From: Humulus lupulus
Lineage: Eukaryota > Streptophyta > Magnoliopsida > Rosales > Cannabaceae
Direction of reading: 5' to 3'
DNA: 64,000 nt
NCBI RefSeq assembly: GCF_963169125.1
Contig: NC_084793.1
Span: forward strand, 37,412,578-37,476,577
The notes under the pieces are model-generated. The model saw nothing but the letters and a program-made list of their open reading frames with translations, was not told the origin of the DNA and made no database searches. Each line of letters starts with the position of its first letter. The first letter of the stretch is position 1. This document shows, piece after piece, positions 45,827-57,453 of this stretch. The position numbers and the translations under genes are program-made.

Positions 45827-47330
45827 TTACAGGAATTTTGTCCTCGAAATTTTACCTAAACAGCTCTGCATATCTGACTCTAGCTCCCAGGTCACTTCCT
45901 CAACCATTTTGTTCCTCCATAATACCTTAACCAAAGGTATAGTTTTATTTCTCAAGACCTTGTCCTTTCTGTCTAGTATCTGGATTGGTTGTTCCTCATA
46001 GGAGAGATCTGCCTCAAGCTCCATATCCTTGTAACTCAACACATGAGCCATATCTGGCACATACTTTTGAAGAGCTGAATATGAAATACTTTATGCACGA
46101 CCGACAATGTCGGTGGTAAGGCCAACCTATAGGCCACCTGACCAATCCTCTCCAGGATCTCAAATGGACCTACGAATCTATGGCTCAGCTTGCCCTTCTT
46201 CCAAAATCTTCTCACCCCTTTCCATGGCGAGACTCTAAGGAAGACATAGTCTCCCACTTGGAACTGCACGTTCCTACGTTTGGGATCAACATAACTTTTT
46301 TGTCTGCTTTGAGAAGCGAGCATTTGAGCTCTAATCTTCTCGGTGGCCTCATTGGTTCTCTGAACTGCCTTAGGACCCAAGTATCTCATTTCTCATGTCT
46401 CATCCCAATGAATGGGAGACCTGCATTTCCTACCATATTGCATCTCATAAGGAATCACCCCTATAGTTGACTAATAGTTGTTATTGTAGGAAAACTCTTT
46501 CAAAGGAAGATACTTACTCCAGGACCCACCAAAGTCTAGCACACATGCTCGTAACATGTCCTCTAATATCTGGAACGTCCCCTCAGATTTTCCATCTGTT
46601 TAAGGATGATAAGCAGTATTGAACTTCAACTGTGTACCCATGGCCCCTTGCAGACTTTCCCAGAACTTGGAAGTAAATGTGGGGTCCTAATCTGACATGA
46701 TCAAACTCAGTGTCCCATGAAGGAGCACAATCTCTCTCACATTGAGATATGCATACTGGTCAACCCCTCAGATTTTCCATCTGTCTGAGGATGATAAGCA
46801 GTATTTAACTTCAACTGTGTACCCATGACCCCTTGCAGACTTTTCCAGAACTTGGAAGTGAATGTGGGATCCCGATCTGACATGATCGAACTCAGTGTGC
46901 CATGAAGGAGCACAATCTCTCTCACATTGAGATATGCATACTGGTCAACTATAAGTTGTCCTCACTAGTAAGAAGTGAGCTGACTTGGTGTATCAATTCA
47001 TGATAACCCACACCGAATCATGTTGACCAACAGTCCTGGATAACCCCACCACACAATCCATCGTGATGTCCTCCCATTTCCATTTTGGAATGTCCAGAGG
47101 CTGTAGTAGCCCTGCTGGTCTCTGATGCTCAACCTTGACCTATTGACATGTCAAGCACTTAGCCACATATTCTGTCACATCCCTCTTCATCCCAGGCCAC
47201 CAATATAGTGATCTCACATTCTGATACATCTTCGTGGTGCCTGGATGCAAAGAGAAAGGAGTAGTATGAGATTCATTCAGAATCTCCCATCTTATAGCAG
47301 TGTCCATCGGAACACATATCCAACCTTTTT
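45827..47330 (-). pseudogene. Element D integrase with C-terminal chromodomain
   Basis: The core includes a D-x-P-x-F segment ([14 protein letters not shown]) and [12 protein letters not shown]. The C-terminal module reads QVGDYVFLRVSPWKGVRRF and KLSHRFVGPFEILERIG. The chromodomain (about 46020-45860) reads LSYEEQPIQILDRKDK, LVKVLWRN and EEVTWELESDM. A 185-bp tandem duplication (46582-46949) splits the core, and many stops are present. Confidence 0.85.
46582..46949 (-). repeat. 185-bp tandem duplication inside integrase
   Basis: Two copies begin CTCAGATTTTCCATCTGT (46582 and 46767) and end GCATACTGGTCAAC. They differ at several bases, so the duplication is old. It repeats the core around the second catalytic Asp. 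Confidence 0.9.
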
Positions 47331-48850
47331 ATCTCAACAAGCCCAAATCTGACACTTTATAGTTCCTGGACACTCCAGCTAGAATGTCCTCTCTGATCTT
47401 GGTCAGTTGTGGATCACCCAACTGACTTTCCTTTATCCTTTCTAACAGCGTAGATTGCAACGTAACATTGGCCAACTGACCTACCAGCAACTCTATACCA
47501 GCTCCGATCATATCCTCTGCTAACTCTGTGGATATTAGTCTCACACTGAAAATATGTCTCAGACCCTTCCGGCTTAAGGCATCAGCTACCACGTTGGCCT
47601 TTCCCGGATGATACAGGATCTCACAATCATAATCCTTCACTAACTCTAGCCAATGCCTTTGTCTCATGTTTATATCTTTCTGTGTGAAAAAGTACTCCAG
47701 GCTCTTGTGGTCAGTGTATATCTCACACTTCTCCCAATAAAGATAATGCCTCCATACTTTTAGTGTAAAGACCACTGCTGCCAACTCTAAATCATGAGTG
47801 GGGTATCACTGTTCATACTCTTTCAACTGGTGTAAGGCATAAGCAATCACCTTCCCTGACTGCATACGAACACAACCCAGACCCTGATGTGAGGCCTCAC
47901 AGTATATCACAAACTTCTCATAATCTATTGGGAAACTCAGAACTGGAGCTGTAATCAACCTCTGCTTCAATTGCTGGAAGCTGTTCTCATAGTTGTTTGA
48001 CCGCACAAACTTCTGATTCTTGTGTGTCAGTTCAGTTAATGAAGTGGCAATCTTTGAGAATCCTTCCACGATATGCCTGTAATAACCGGCCAATCTAAGG
48101 AAACTCCTAACCTCTGAAACATTCTTTGGCTTTGGCCAATCCCTAACTGTCTCAATCTTTGCTGGGTCCACCTTGTTCCCCTCCATACTGACAATATGAC
48201 CAAGGAAAGTTACCTAAGATAACTAGAATTTACACTTCTTGAATTTTGCATTCAATTTGTGTTCCCTCAGTCTCTGTAGAACCAACCTTAGATGCCGCTC
48301 ATGTTCTGACTTTGACTGAAAATAAACTAGAATATCGTCGATGAAGACGATAAAAAACTTGTCCAAATAATCCTTGAACACTCTGTTAATCAAATCCATA
48401 AAAGTATTTGTGGCATTAGTCAACCCAAAGAACATGACTAAGAACTCATAATGCCTATATCTGATGCAAAAGGCAGTCTTTTGTATATCTCCCTCCTTGA
48501 CCCTCAGCTGATGATAACCAGATCGAACGTCTATCTTTGAGAATACCATTTTTCCCTGCAACTGGTCAAATAGATCATCTATCCTTGCCAGAGGATACTT
48601 GTTCTTAAATGTTAACTTGTTTAGTTCTCTGTAATCAATAAAAATCCTCATAGAATCATCCTTCTTCTTCACAAATAGAACTGGTGCACCCTAAGGTGAG
48701 AAACTAGGTCTAATAAAACCCAAGTCTAATAGCTCCTGTAGCTGTACCTTTAGTTCTTTCAATTCTGCTGGGGCCATTCTGTAAGGTGCCCTAGACACTG
48801 GCTCCGTCCCTGGTGCCAATTCAATTACAAATTCAATCTATGTGTGTGGT
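47329..48850 (-). pseudogene. Element D reverse transcriptase and RNase H
   Basis: [59 protein letters not shown] (F-x-DD centre). The thumb and RNase H give [74 protein letters not shown] and [15 protein letters not shown]. The first RNase H residue is E in CEAS rather than the usual D. Single stops at about 48222 and 47805 interrupt. Confidence 0.88.
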
Positions 48851-50640
48851 GGAAACCCTAGTAGATCTTTTGGAAACACATCCAGAAATTCATAGACTAG
48901 TCTGGTCTACTTTGGTCCCACTGGCATGACCTGAGTGGTATCAACCACACTGGCTAAGAATCATATGCATCCACCTTGCAAAGATCTCTAGCCCTCAGAA
49001 CAGATATCATAGGTATATGGGGTCCATGCACAGTGCCAAAAAACACAAAAAGATCCTCACCTTCAAGCTCAAATGTTACCATTTTCCTTCTGCAATCTAT
49101 GGTTGCCCCATACTTCACCAACCAATCCATGCCCAGAATCATGTCAAAGTCGGTCATAACAAACTTTATCAAATCAACTGATAACTATCTGCCCTCCACT
49201 GTCACTAGCAATGATCTTACCCATCTTTTGGATACTACTAACTCCCTAGTGGGTAACAAGGTCCCGAACCCCACAGCATAATAATCACATGGTCTACACA
49301 GTCTATCAATAATTCTGTTAGAAACAAAAGAATGTGTAGCACCAGAATCAATCAAAACAATATAAGAGGTTCCAACACTAAAAAGTTTACCTGTAACTAT
49401 TGAGGGACAAGCCTCAGCTTCTGCCTGAGTCAACGCGAACACTCGAGCTGGGGCCGAGATGTCCGCCTTTCTTGACTCTTCCTTTCTTTCCCTCAGGAAA
49501 TCTTTCCTCAAGTGTCCCACTACCCCGCATAAAAAGCAGGCTCTTGCTCGGAACTCCCCTAAATGATGCCTCTTGCATCTAGGGCACCCAGGAAAAGTCC
49601 TCCAACCGGCATTGCCACCCTGGCAGCCCATTGTAATACCACATGGTCTCCTATCAAGGCTTGGATCTGGGAATGCATCAAGAGCCTTCTTTTTCTAATC
49701 ATTGGGGCCTCCGCCCCTACCTAAAATCATAAATGGAGGCCCTACCCTTCTAATGTCTCTCCTGGCCGCGTTATCACGCCAGATCTTGTTCTCTGCACTG
49801 TCAGCTATAAGCGCCTTCTCAACCACCTGTGCATAAGTAGTCATTCCTGACACAGTGGTAATACTAACATCATGAGCTATCCTAGGGCCCCTGGAGAAAC
49901 CTCTCCCTTATGATCCAATCAGTGGGCACCAGTTCCCCTGCAAATTTTGCCGATCTGTCAAACTTTAAAGCATATTCAGTCACTGGCATACTCCCCAAAA
50001 ATAGTTTGTTGAACTCTTCAACTTTTGCAGCCCTGATAGCATCATTATAGTACTTTTCATTAAACAAAGTATGAAACTCTTCCCAACTCAGGGCATTGAC
50101 ATTTTTGGTCTAGGATACCACTTCCCACCAAATTCGGGCATCCTCTTGAAACATATATGTGGCACAAACCACCCCCTCATTACCAGACACCCTCATAAAG
50201 TCTAGGATGGTGGTAACCATGCTCATCCACTGCTCGACCTTGGATGGATCTGCACTACCCTAAAAAACTAGAGGGTGCTATTTCCTGAACCTTTCATAAA
50301 GAGGTTCCCATTTATTCCTAGCCTCTGGCTGCTGCTCAACTAATGGCACTGTCACAGGTGGTGCCTCTGGCAAGATGTTCCCTGCAGAAACCTGTTGTTT
50401 TCTCAGGAGGCGGATTCCTTCTTCCTACCTCAATACCCTGGCTTGCAAATAAATAAGCAACTGCTACTAGTTTTCAAGGGCTGGTTGAAGGGTCTGACCC
50501 TGGTCATTATCCTAACCCTGTCTATCATTCTAGCCCTGATCTTCCTGGCCAGCTGATGATTCTATCTGCCTTAGAAGCATACTTTCAACTTATACCTTTC
50601 TGCAATAATCATTGCGGCCAGTTAGGTAGTGATAACTAAA
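48850..50640 (-). pseudogene. Element D gag and protease
   Basis: The gag domain is visible near 50330-49880: RISWWEV-like ARIWWEVVS, FHTLFNEKYYNDAIRAAKV, EYALKFDRSAKFAGELVP. A zinc knuckle CFLCGVVGHLRKD lies near 49530. Protease reads APARVFALTQAEAEACPS, LIDSGATHSFVSNRII, LLPTRELVVSKRW and LGMDWLVKYGATIDCRRK. Many stops, densest at 49650-49880. Confidence 0.83.
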
Positions 50641-50985
50641 CATCTTGCCGCCTCATGGTCCAAGATCAAGCAAAAATTCATCCACGTTCAACAGTCATGC
50701 TAATAAGCATGTCGATTCATAAACATAACAGTTAACATGTTATAAACGATGCTAATAATCATGTTCTAGCAATATCAGTGCTAATAAGCATGTTCTTGCT
50801 CATCATACAGGAGCCAAGGGCCAGGCCCTATTAGTGTATCTCATGCATACAGGTAAAGCATTTATATCCTATTTAAGCAGTTAAATACATAACCACATAA
50901 ATAGTTACCGAACTAAGAGTCAAGCTTGTCTTCAGTGGCGAGTGTACATGCCCAGCAAGTCTACAGGAACCCTCAACGTTGGCAC

Positions 50986-50997
50986 GCTCTGATACCA
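50986..50997 (-). other. Element D primer-binding site (initiator tRNA-Met type)
   Basis: The minus strand reads TGGTATCAGAGC three bases after the LTR end. Confidence 0.85.
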
Positions 50998-51000
50998 AAT

Positions 51001-52439
51001 TGTAACGTGCGGGATAACCAAGACCGTCACACTGTGTATTTTAAATAGTGTGTAACTCGCTAAACGAGTCATTAGGCCATAAACATGCACCTAAGTGTTA
51101 TTAATGTCAACGGTTAAAATTTCGGTCAAAAGGAAAGGATATTTTATTAAAAACATTAAGTGGTACATGGGATCCCATAATAGTGCTTACAAAGTTATTT
51201 ACAGTCCAAAATGGTCATTACAATTCAAAAGTTACAATCTGCCGACCTAAGCAGCAAAAAAAGGGTTAAACCCTAGTTCTCGTGAAACACCTTGGTCGTG
51301 GTGGTCAAGCGACCGCATATGTACATGTCGCCACCTAAGTTCTCCGCATATGTACATGTTGCCACCCGTGAGCCAAGGCTCAGCAAGACAACTTATTACT
51401 GTATTCATATAAGTATTAATAAATGATTGCATGTATATAAGTATTAATAAGTGATTGTGGAATCATCCTGGGGTCCTATGCTCTGAATTATTGACTGTGG
51501 AGCCATCCTGGGGTCCTGTGCCCATAATAGATGATGGTGAAGTCATCCTGCTTTGAGTAACTAGCCATAGACTAGTCAAGCGCTTTAGTTTTCTTTGACC
51601 ATAGGGTAGGATGAGCGTATAATGCTCTGATGATTATATCTAATCATATCTACCAGCGCTTGCTGTGCTATTGCCACTCTTGACTCATAAGTCAATGCCA
51701 TACGACTAGTGCTCAACACTATTGTCGTTCCTAACTGATGCCAGAGCTTCACGACCAACACTCAGCACTATTGTCATTTCTGACTGATAAGTCAGTGCCT
51801 CTCTCAAGTAACAATACAACCAAGCATTCATAATGCAAAAGATATCCATATATAGAGCACAAAAGCATGTTTCATCAATAATCATGTATATCACATAATA
51901 GGTGCAGTTTTCTTACCTCATGCTTGAGCGTAAAATAAATTAAGAACGACCCTTGAGCACGATCCTGGCGTTGAGCCCTTAGCGGTCACCTAATCATAAC
52001 CAAATATGAAATTCCATAAAAAATGAGTAATAAAATTTCCAAGATAAAGTCCTAGCCCTTGGGACCTCGAACTCTACAAAACCGAGTAGTAGATTCGATC
52101 CCGAGCCTTAATGTTTGAAAATCCGCGCTTAAAACCAAACCTGGCCAAAATGAACCAGGCGGGCCACAACTTTCCCCCAAGGCCCGTAGCGCCCCTCCCA
52201 GACAGAAAGCCCCCCTATCTGGGTGCCAGGGGCGGGACGCGACTTGGCCTTGAGGGTCGCAGCCGCTAGCTAGACAGAGCCTCAACATGGCTCTGGGGTT
52301 TTCTCAGGTTGCAGCACCTAAGAATACAGCCGCGACTTGACCCCACGAACCCAACACCCCTATTTTCCTCAGCTCAAAACTCACCAAAAATCACTTCCAA
52401 TCAATCCCTAAATCAAAACCAAAAATCAACATAATATTA
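51001..52439 (-). repeat. Element D 5-prime LTR, interrupted by element E
   Basis: TGTAACGTGCGGGATAACC... follows 44260-45814 closely, including GGGATCCCATAAT and GTGAGCCAAGGCTCAGCAAGA. A repeat unit is missing and an extra duplication (CATATAAGTATTAATAA) is present near 51406-51451. It stops at about 52439, around 60-100 bp short of its end, where E's LTR begins. Confidence 0.85.
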
Positions 52440-55400
52440 TGTAGGGCACCAGATATTTTTTTTTTAGTTATTAAATTTTTGTGTTTTATTTTATTTAATT
52501 GTTAAGAGTTGTGAATTATTTTATTTAATTGTTTGTTTGTTTGTTTGAATTGTTTGGTATAATTTTGTGAATTTATTTGTTAAATGTTATTTATTTATTT
52601 TATTTAAAAATGTGATTATTTGAGTTTTGGTTGAATGCACTAAGGTGATGGTAGGTAGTGATGCACCCTAGCTGTTGAGTGTGTGCATGTGCATGGTTGC
52701 CTGGTGCACATGTGTAGAATTTTCTACACACTTTGGGTGACTAAAACCATTTTGGGTAAGGGGATTTGTTGACATTCTCTATTAGTTAAATACTTTTATT
52801 ATAATTGATTTTAGGCTTAATTAGAATAAATAATAAGGGGAACTTACCATTTGTCTTTATTGGGATATTATGAGGGAAGAGAGAAAATAGAGAGCATTAT
52901 GTTCTTTGTGGCTGCCGAAATTAGAGAGAAGAAGAGAGAGAGAGAGAGAGAGATGTGTGCTAGAGAGAGAAGGAGAAGAAGAAAGAAAGGAAGAAGAAGG
53001 AGAAGGGAGATAAAATTCTAGGGTATGTTTTTTTTTTGGTTTATGCTTATTAATTTCTCTTCTATTGATTCTAGTATTCCTGGCTAAAGTTTGATTTTCT
53101 TTGTTTTCTCCTTCTCCTCATGTTGGTTTTCGAAAATCCTAGGCTTGAACAAAGGGGTGATATAGTTTGAGTTTTGCTCACTTTGGGTGTTCTTGATTTT
53201 ACAATCAAGAGAGGTAATGGATCTCTAACCCTAATGTTATGATGTTTCTTGGATTCGTGAATTGATGATTATATTATTTTTTATAATGATGCATGGGGGA
53301 ATAGACCTAGGCGTGGCATGGGTATTCATGTTGTTTTGGTTTGATTCTTATGGTTGTAATATTTATATGTATATTCATAGTATGTGTATTGAGTTGATTA
53401 TTGAAATGTGGTGTTGATGATATGTTGTTTAAAGCTTTTCTATGATTTGATGATGGGTATGTTTTGGCTTAAAGATTTTATGTAAAAGCATGCAAGGGTT
53501 TTAAATTGTGATCTATAAGAAAATGATGATGAGTATTTTTTTTAAATAACATGAAAGGATTTGATTATATTGGGCTATGGGGATTTTGGCCTAAGGGTGA
53601 TTTTCAAAGCATGATGGTTTTTTTTTATTTTATGTTTTATTTCAATTTAAATTTTAGAAAACATGATAGGTTGTTGTAAGATTTTAAATGGATATATGTT
53701 GGTTTTGTTTCTTTGGAATTCTTGCATGATAGTAATATATCAAGAGTATATTTAAGACAAGATCAAAGATGATTATTTGTGAATATGTTTCAAGGTGGTT
53801 GATGAATTCTTGTATGCTAATGGTAACATTAAAATAATTAAAAAGGGTGTAGAAATATGCTAGGGTTTGTGTTGGAATATTGTTAAATAAATATGTATGA
53901 ATTTTGTGAAATATGATGAAAAGAATGAATTTCATGATTATGGTACTTGCTGATTTTTGTGTATGAAAGGTGTCAAAATAATGAGAAAAATGTTTTTGAA
54001 TGCTTAAGTAAATTTTACAAGTTGTTTTGATGATTTAAGAAGTTAATGGGGGATTTTAAAGTGCCTTGAGATGATATTTTGTGCAAATAATTACCTACAG
54101 ATTTTTTTTTATATTTTGATGAAAATATGAATTTTTAAAAATAAAAATGGTGATTTTAATGGTATAATTGGTTGCTGGAATTTTTGTAAAAATAAAAATA
54201 TGAAGTTGTATTTTTTAATAAAAGAAATTTGATGTGTATGCTGACATAAATTCATACCCCAAACTATGGAAATATTAAAAATGGTATTTAAAATATAACA
54301 TGAGTGTTCATTTTAATAGTTATGATTTTTCCTTTATTTTAATTAAGAAAAATGGTGAATTTAATTTATTTGTGAATCTTTAAATAAATCAAATAATGGC
54401 TGAATGTTTATAAAAATATTTTTAAAAGAGTTATTGAATTATCATTTGTGAATTAATTATATTTAAAAATTTAGTCTTAAAAATAATACAAGTAAAAATG
54501 TATTTTTTCACATCTAAAAATTATACTTTTTCTCACATTAAATTTGTTAATTGGATTATAATGTTATTTTCTAAATAAACATTGTTAAATTAATGGGTAT
54601 TTTTCAAAAAATTTAGTCTTAGTTATTTTATGGAATTTAAAAGTAAGTAATGGAGTTATTATATTTTAAATGATTAAATGAATTATTTTTTGAAAAAAAA
54701 TAATGTCTTGAGAGATTTAATCAACCTAGTAATTTTAAAAGGGCAAACAATGGTAATCAAAGCATGTTACAATTTCATGATTTTCAAAACGATAGAAGTA
54801 AGCGCGTAGGAATTATCATTTTTAACGCCGCTTTTTAACAAGGTTCCCATGTATGCATGTCGCATGCAATTTCACTTTTACATTAAAAAATATGCCTATT
54901 ATGCAACCATATAGTTTTTATAGAGAGACCATGCATGTAATATAGATAGAATTTGCATTATTCTTTTATGACCTTATGTGTAAATATGCCTTGTTTAGAT
55001 GTTGTGAGTAGTTTTCACATGCACACATGGGCTATATGAATGGGGAAAATGGAGCTTATGTGATGATAAGGGATGTTATTTTGGTTATGGTATAGGCTCG
55101 TTGTGAAGTTGTCATTTTGCTTTGCTTGGACCTGAGGTAAGGAAGTTAGATATAATTTTTGTTTATTAATGTTGTGAATGGTAAGATCGTTTGTATGAAT
55201 GAGAATGTTATGATTAATGATACTTTGCGCTATGAATTATGAGATGCTTTATTATGATGATGTGACTGAATTGTATGTCATTTTGAATGTTGAATGATAT
55301 GAATGGATGTTAGCACGATGAACGCGACACATCAAAAAGGGGTTGCTAAGGATATGAAGACGTAACCTAAGTTATAAAGGATAAGAAGACGTAACTCCAA

Positions 55401-56048
55401 GGACGGACGCACCGAGGTTATTCAAGGACCAGAGATCCTGTTTACTTCAAGAGGTGGCATGGACAAGTTAGCGGGCCATGTTCACAAGGATACGATGTTT
55501 ATGTTATGATGTTATAATGATGATGACTTTGCATATGATGCCAATGTTGTGATGATTATGTTTATGTTTACGATAATGATGCTATTACGATAATGGTGCT
55601 ATGAAGTATGAAGATGTATGAATATGATTTGTTGTGATTTACTTGTGTGCTGTTTGTACTTCCTTACTGGGCTTTTAGCTCACCCTCTTACTTTCCCTTC
55701 CAGGTAGCAAATAGGTTTCTCTATGGCACACGTGGTGATGTGGGGAATTCTATCGTCATGGTGTGTATGGCGTGGGGGCATCCTATGGACGAGAAATGAT
55801 CAGTTTAAAACGCCATTTGTCTAAAATAGTGTTATGTTTATTTTAACATTCTAAACTTATCAGTGGGACTTGAACTTTGGTTATTTTAAGAACTTTGCAT
55901 GAAAACTATTATTTTTATTTTTAAACTATTGGGCTCAACTTGCATGTTTTAGTAAGGCCCCACTGGGATTTTATAATAAGTGGTTTTTCTCCTATAAATT
56001 CATGAGTATGCGAATGTTTTATAAAGAACTAGATTAGGGCATTTAACA
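52440..56048 (+). repeat. Element E 5-prime LTR (3.6 kb)
   Basis: Begins TGTAGGGCACC where D's LTR breaks off and ends TTTAACA just before AA and TGGTATCAGAG. The block CTTACTGGGCTTTTAGCTCAC at about 55661-55682 is shared in spirit with the other chromovirus LTRs here. The interior is AT-rich, with a GA microsatellite at 52931-52953. No ORF is supported. The length is unusual, and an undetected insertion is possible. Confidence 0.7.
52931..52953 (+). repeat. GA microsatellite
   Basis: Eleven GA units in the LTR, flanked by longer GAAGAA-rich purine sequence to about 53010. Confidence 0.9.
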
Positions 56049-56050
56049 AA

Positions 56051-56061
56051 TGGTATCAGAG
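56051..56061 (+). other. Element E primer-binding site (initiator tRNA-Met type)
   Basis: TGGTATCAGAG two bases after the LTR end. Confidence 0.88.
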
Positions 56062-56209
56062 ATAGGTTGACCATGTTTCCAAGGACCCTCCCCATACACG
56101 CTAATGACGTGAAAATCTCACCTCACCGCATCGTAAGTATTTGTTTATGTGCTATTACTTGTTTCTGTTTTATTTAATTTTATAGTTTCGTAAACTGCAG
56201 TATAGTAAG

Positions 56210-56764
56210 ATGCCTCCTGTTTTGAAAACTACTAAGAAACAACTACTCAAGGAGATCCACGCAATACCCAAGGTCCAGCTTGAAGTGGATCCCTACGATT
56301 GGAAAATAACGGTTTTGAAAACAACAAAGGTGGTTTGTGATCACATCCAGGGGATCATGAACAAAAGAGGAGCCTTGCTATGGCCCATAGAGCAATATTG
56401 GGTTTTGAGGGAAACACTGTCGATGTACTTGGAGGCCCTTCTACAGTTGGTTGGAGCATGGAATGACGTTGAGCAAGATGACCTGGAGTTTAGTACCATG
56501 GAGTACGTAATTCGCGATCTTCTGGAAAATTACAATTTTAGTCGTCTGGAGCTGGTGTTAGTGAAGACAGATGATAAAGAAATATAGGAGCGTTTGGAGA
56601 TGGTACACGATGTGGAAGGAGACTTGGCAATTGAGGAAGTAATTCGAGCTATACCACGTCTGACCGCTAGGATAGAGATAATGGTGAGCGCTCCCGGCTA
56701 CTTTCACATCCCAGAAAACGTCTTTGATTACAGCTCAGGGGACGAGTCCACCGTTGAGGACTAG
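56210..56764 (+). pseudogene. Element E leader ORF: accessory protein upstream of gag
   Basis: ATG 56210 opens 185 codons to TAG at 56762, with one in-frame TAG at 56585. It lies between the primer site (56051) and gag (57037). It reads MPPVLKTTKKQLLKEIHAI at the start, a helical middle (IEQYWVLRETLSMYLEALL, WNDVEQDDLEF) and an acidic end (NVFDYSSGDESTVED). Element C's leader ORF has the same position, an EQY followed by a hydrophobic helix, a W-x-x-(V/I)-x-x-DDL stretch and an acidic tail. I know no family name for it. Codon phase is kept over both parts, which argues it was once translated. Confidence 0.6.
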
Positions 56765-57036
56765 AGTCTATTGCGTAATCGTTACATGGGGTGCTAATAA
56801 ATAAAATGGGATATTTTCTAAGACCTTAAGGGATTTTTGTTTGGTCATTAAACACTATTTGGGATTGTTTAAATTTTTGGAATAATTTGGAACATTTTGA
56901 ATGCTATGGTTTAATATGTTTCCTCTTGCAAACTCTAAGTGATGTAGTTTGAATGTATGATTTTGCAAATATCTATCAAACCATTAAGCAATGTTCCTTC
57001 CTTATGATCTTCCTTTGATTGCCTTAGAATCTCATA

Positions 57037-57453
57037 ATGTCGACTAGAGGAAGAGGAGGCAAGGGAAGAGGAAGAGGCAGAGGACAGGGTGTCTCCACAA
57101 GGTCTGAAACCACGACAACCCCTGACGTAGAAATGCCCTCAGTTCAACCTACAGCTCCAGCAGCACCATCTGTGGACCTGGCCGCAGAGGTAACAAGGTT
57201 AAGAGAATAGTTTAGGTTGAGAGATGAGGAACTGGCACAAGCTAGGCAAGCACCGCAAATGCCCCAAACACCCTAAGTACCTCAAGTACCAAGTGGCACA
57301 ACCTCAGCCGCCAATACCACCACCTACACCACTACCTGCAACTTACGAGTTCGAGCCAGTGTATGAATGTTTCAGAAAGTAAGCCCCACCAACCTTTGAA
57401 GGGAAAGATGATCCAATAGTGGCTGAGGATTGGTTAAGATCGGTTGAGGCTAT
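57037..57453 (+). pseudogene. Element E gag, N-terminal part
   Basis: ATG 57037 begins MSTRGRGGKGRGRGRGQG, the Arg/Gly-rich start seen in many plant chromovirus gags. Then comes LAAEVTRLRE, a stop at about 57208, a Gln/Pro-rich stretch with further stops, and EDWLRSVEAI at the end. A solo LTR enters at 57454. Confidence 0.72.

Larger units (their letters stand above)
44260..52439 (-). mobile_element. Element D: chromovirus (Tekay/Del-like Ty3)
   Basis: 3-prime LTR 44260-45814, pol and gag 45827-50640, primer-binding site 50997-50986, 5-prime LTR from 51001. It is inserted in B pol (left flank ATAGT). Element E enters its 5-prime LTR at 52440, so the right end and duplication are not visible here. 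The short leader (about 350 bp) has no accessory ORF, unlike C and E. Its protease is the closest relative of the fragment in the composite element. Stops throughout. Confidence 0.88.

Noticed and set aside
53684..53935. 83-codon minus-strand hydrophobic frame
   Set aside because: AT-rich LTR sequence of element E; Ile/Phe/Tyr bias is compositional.
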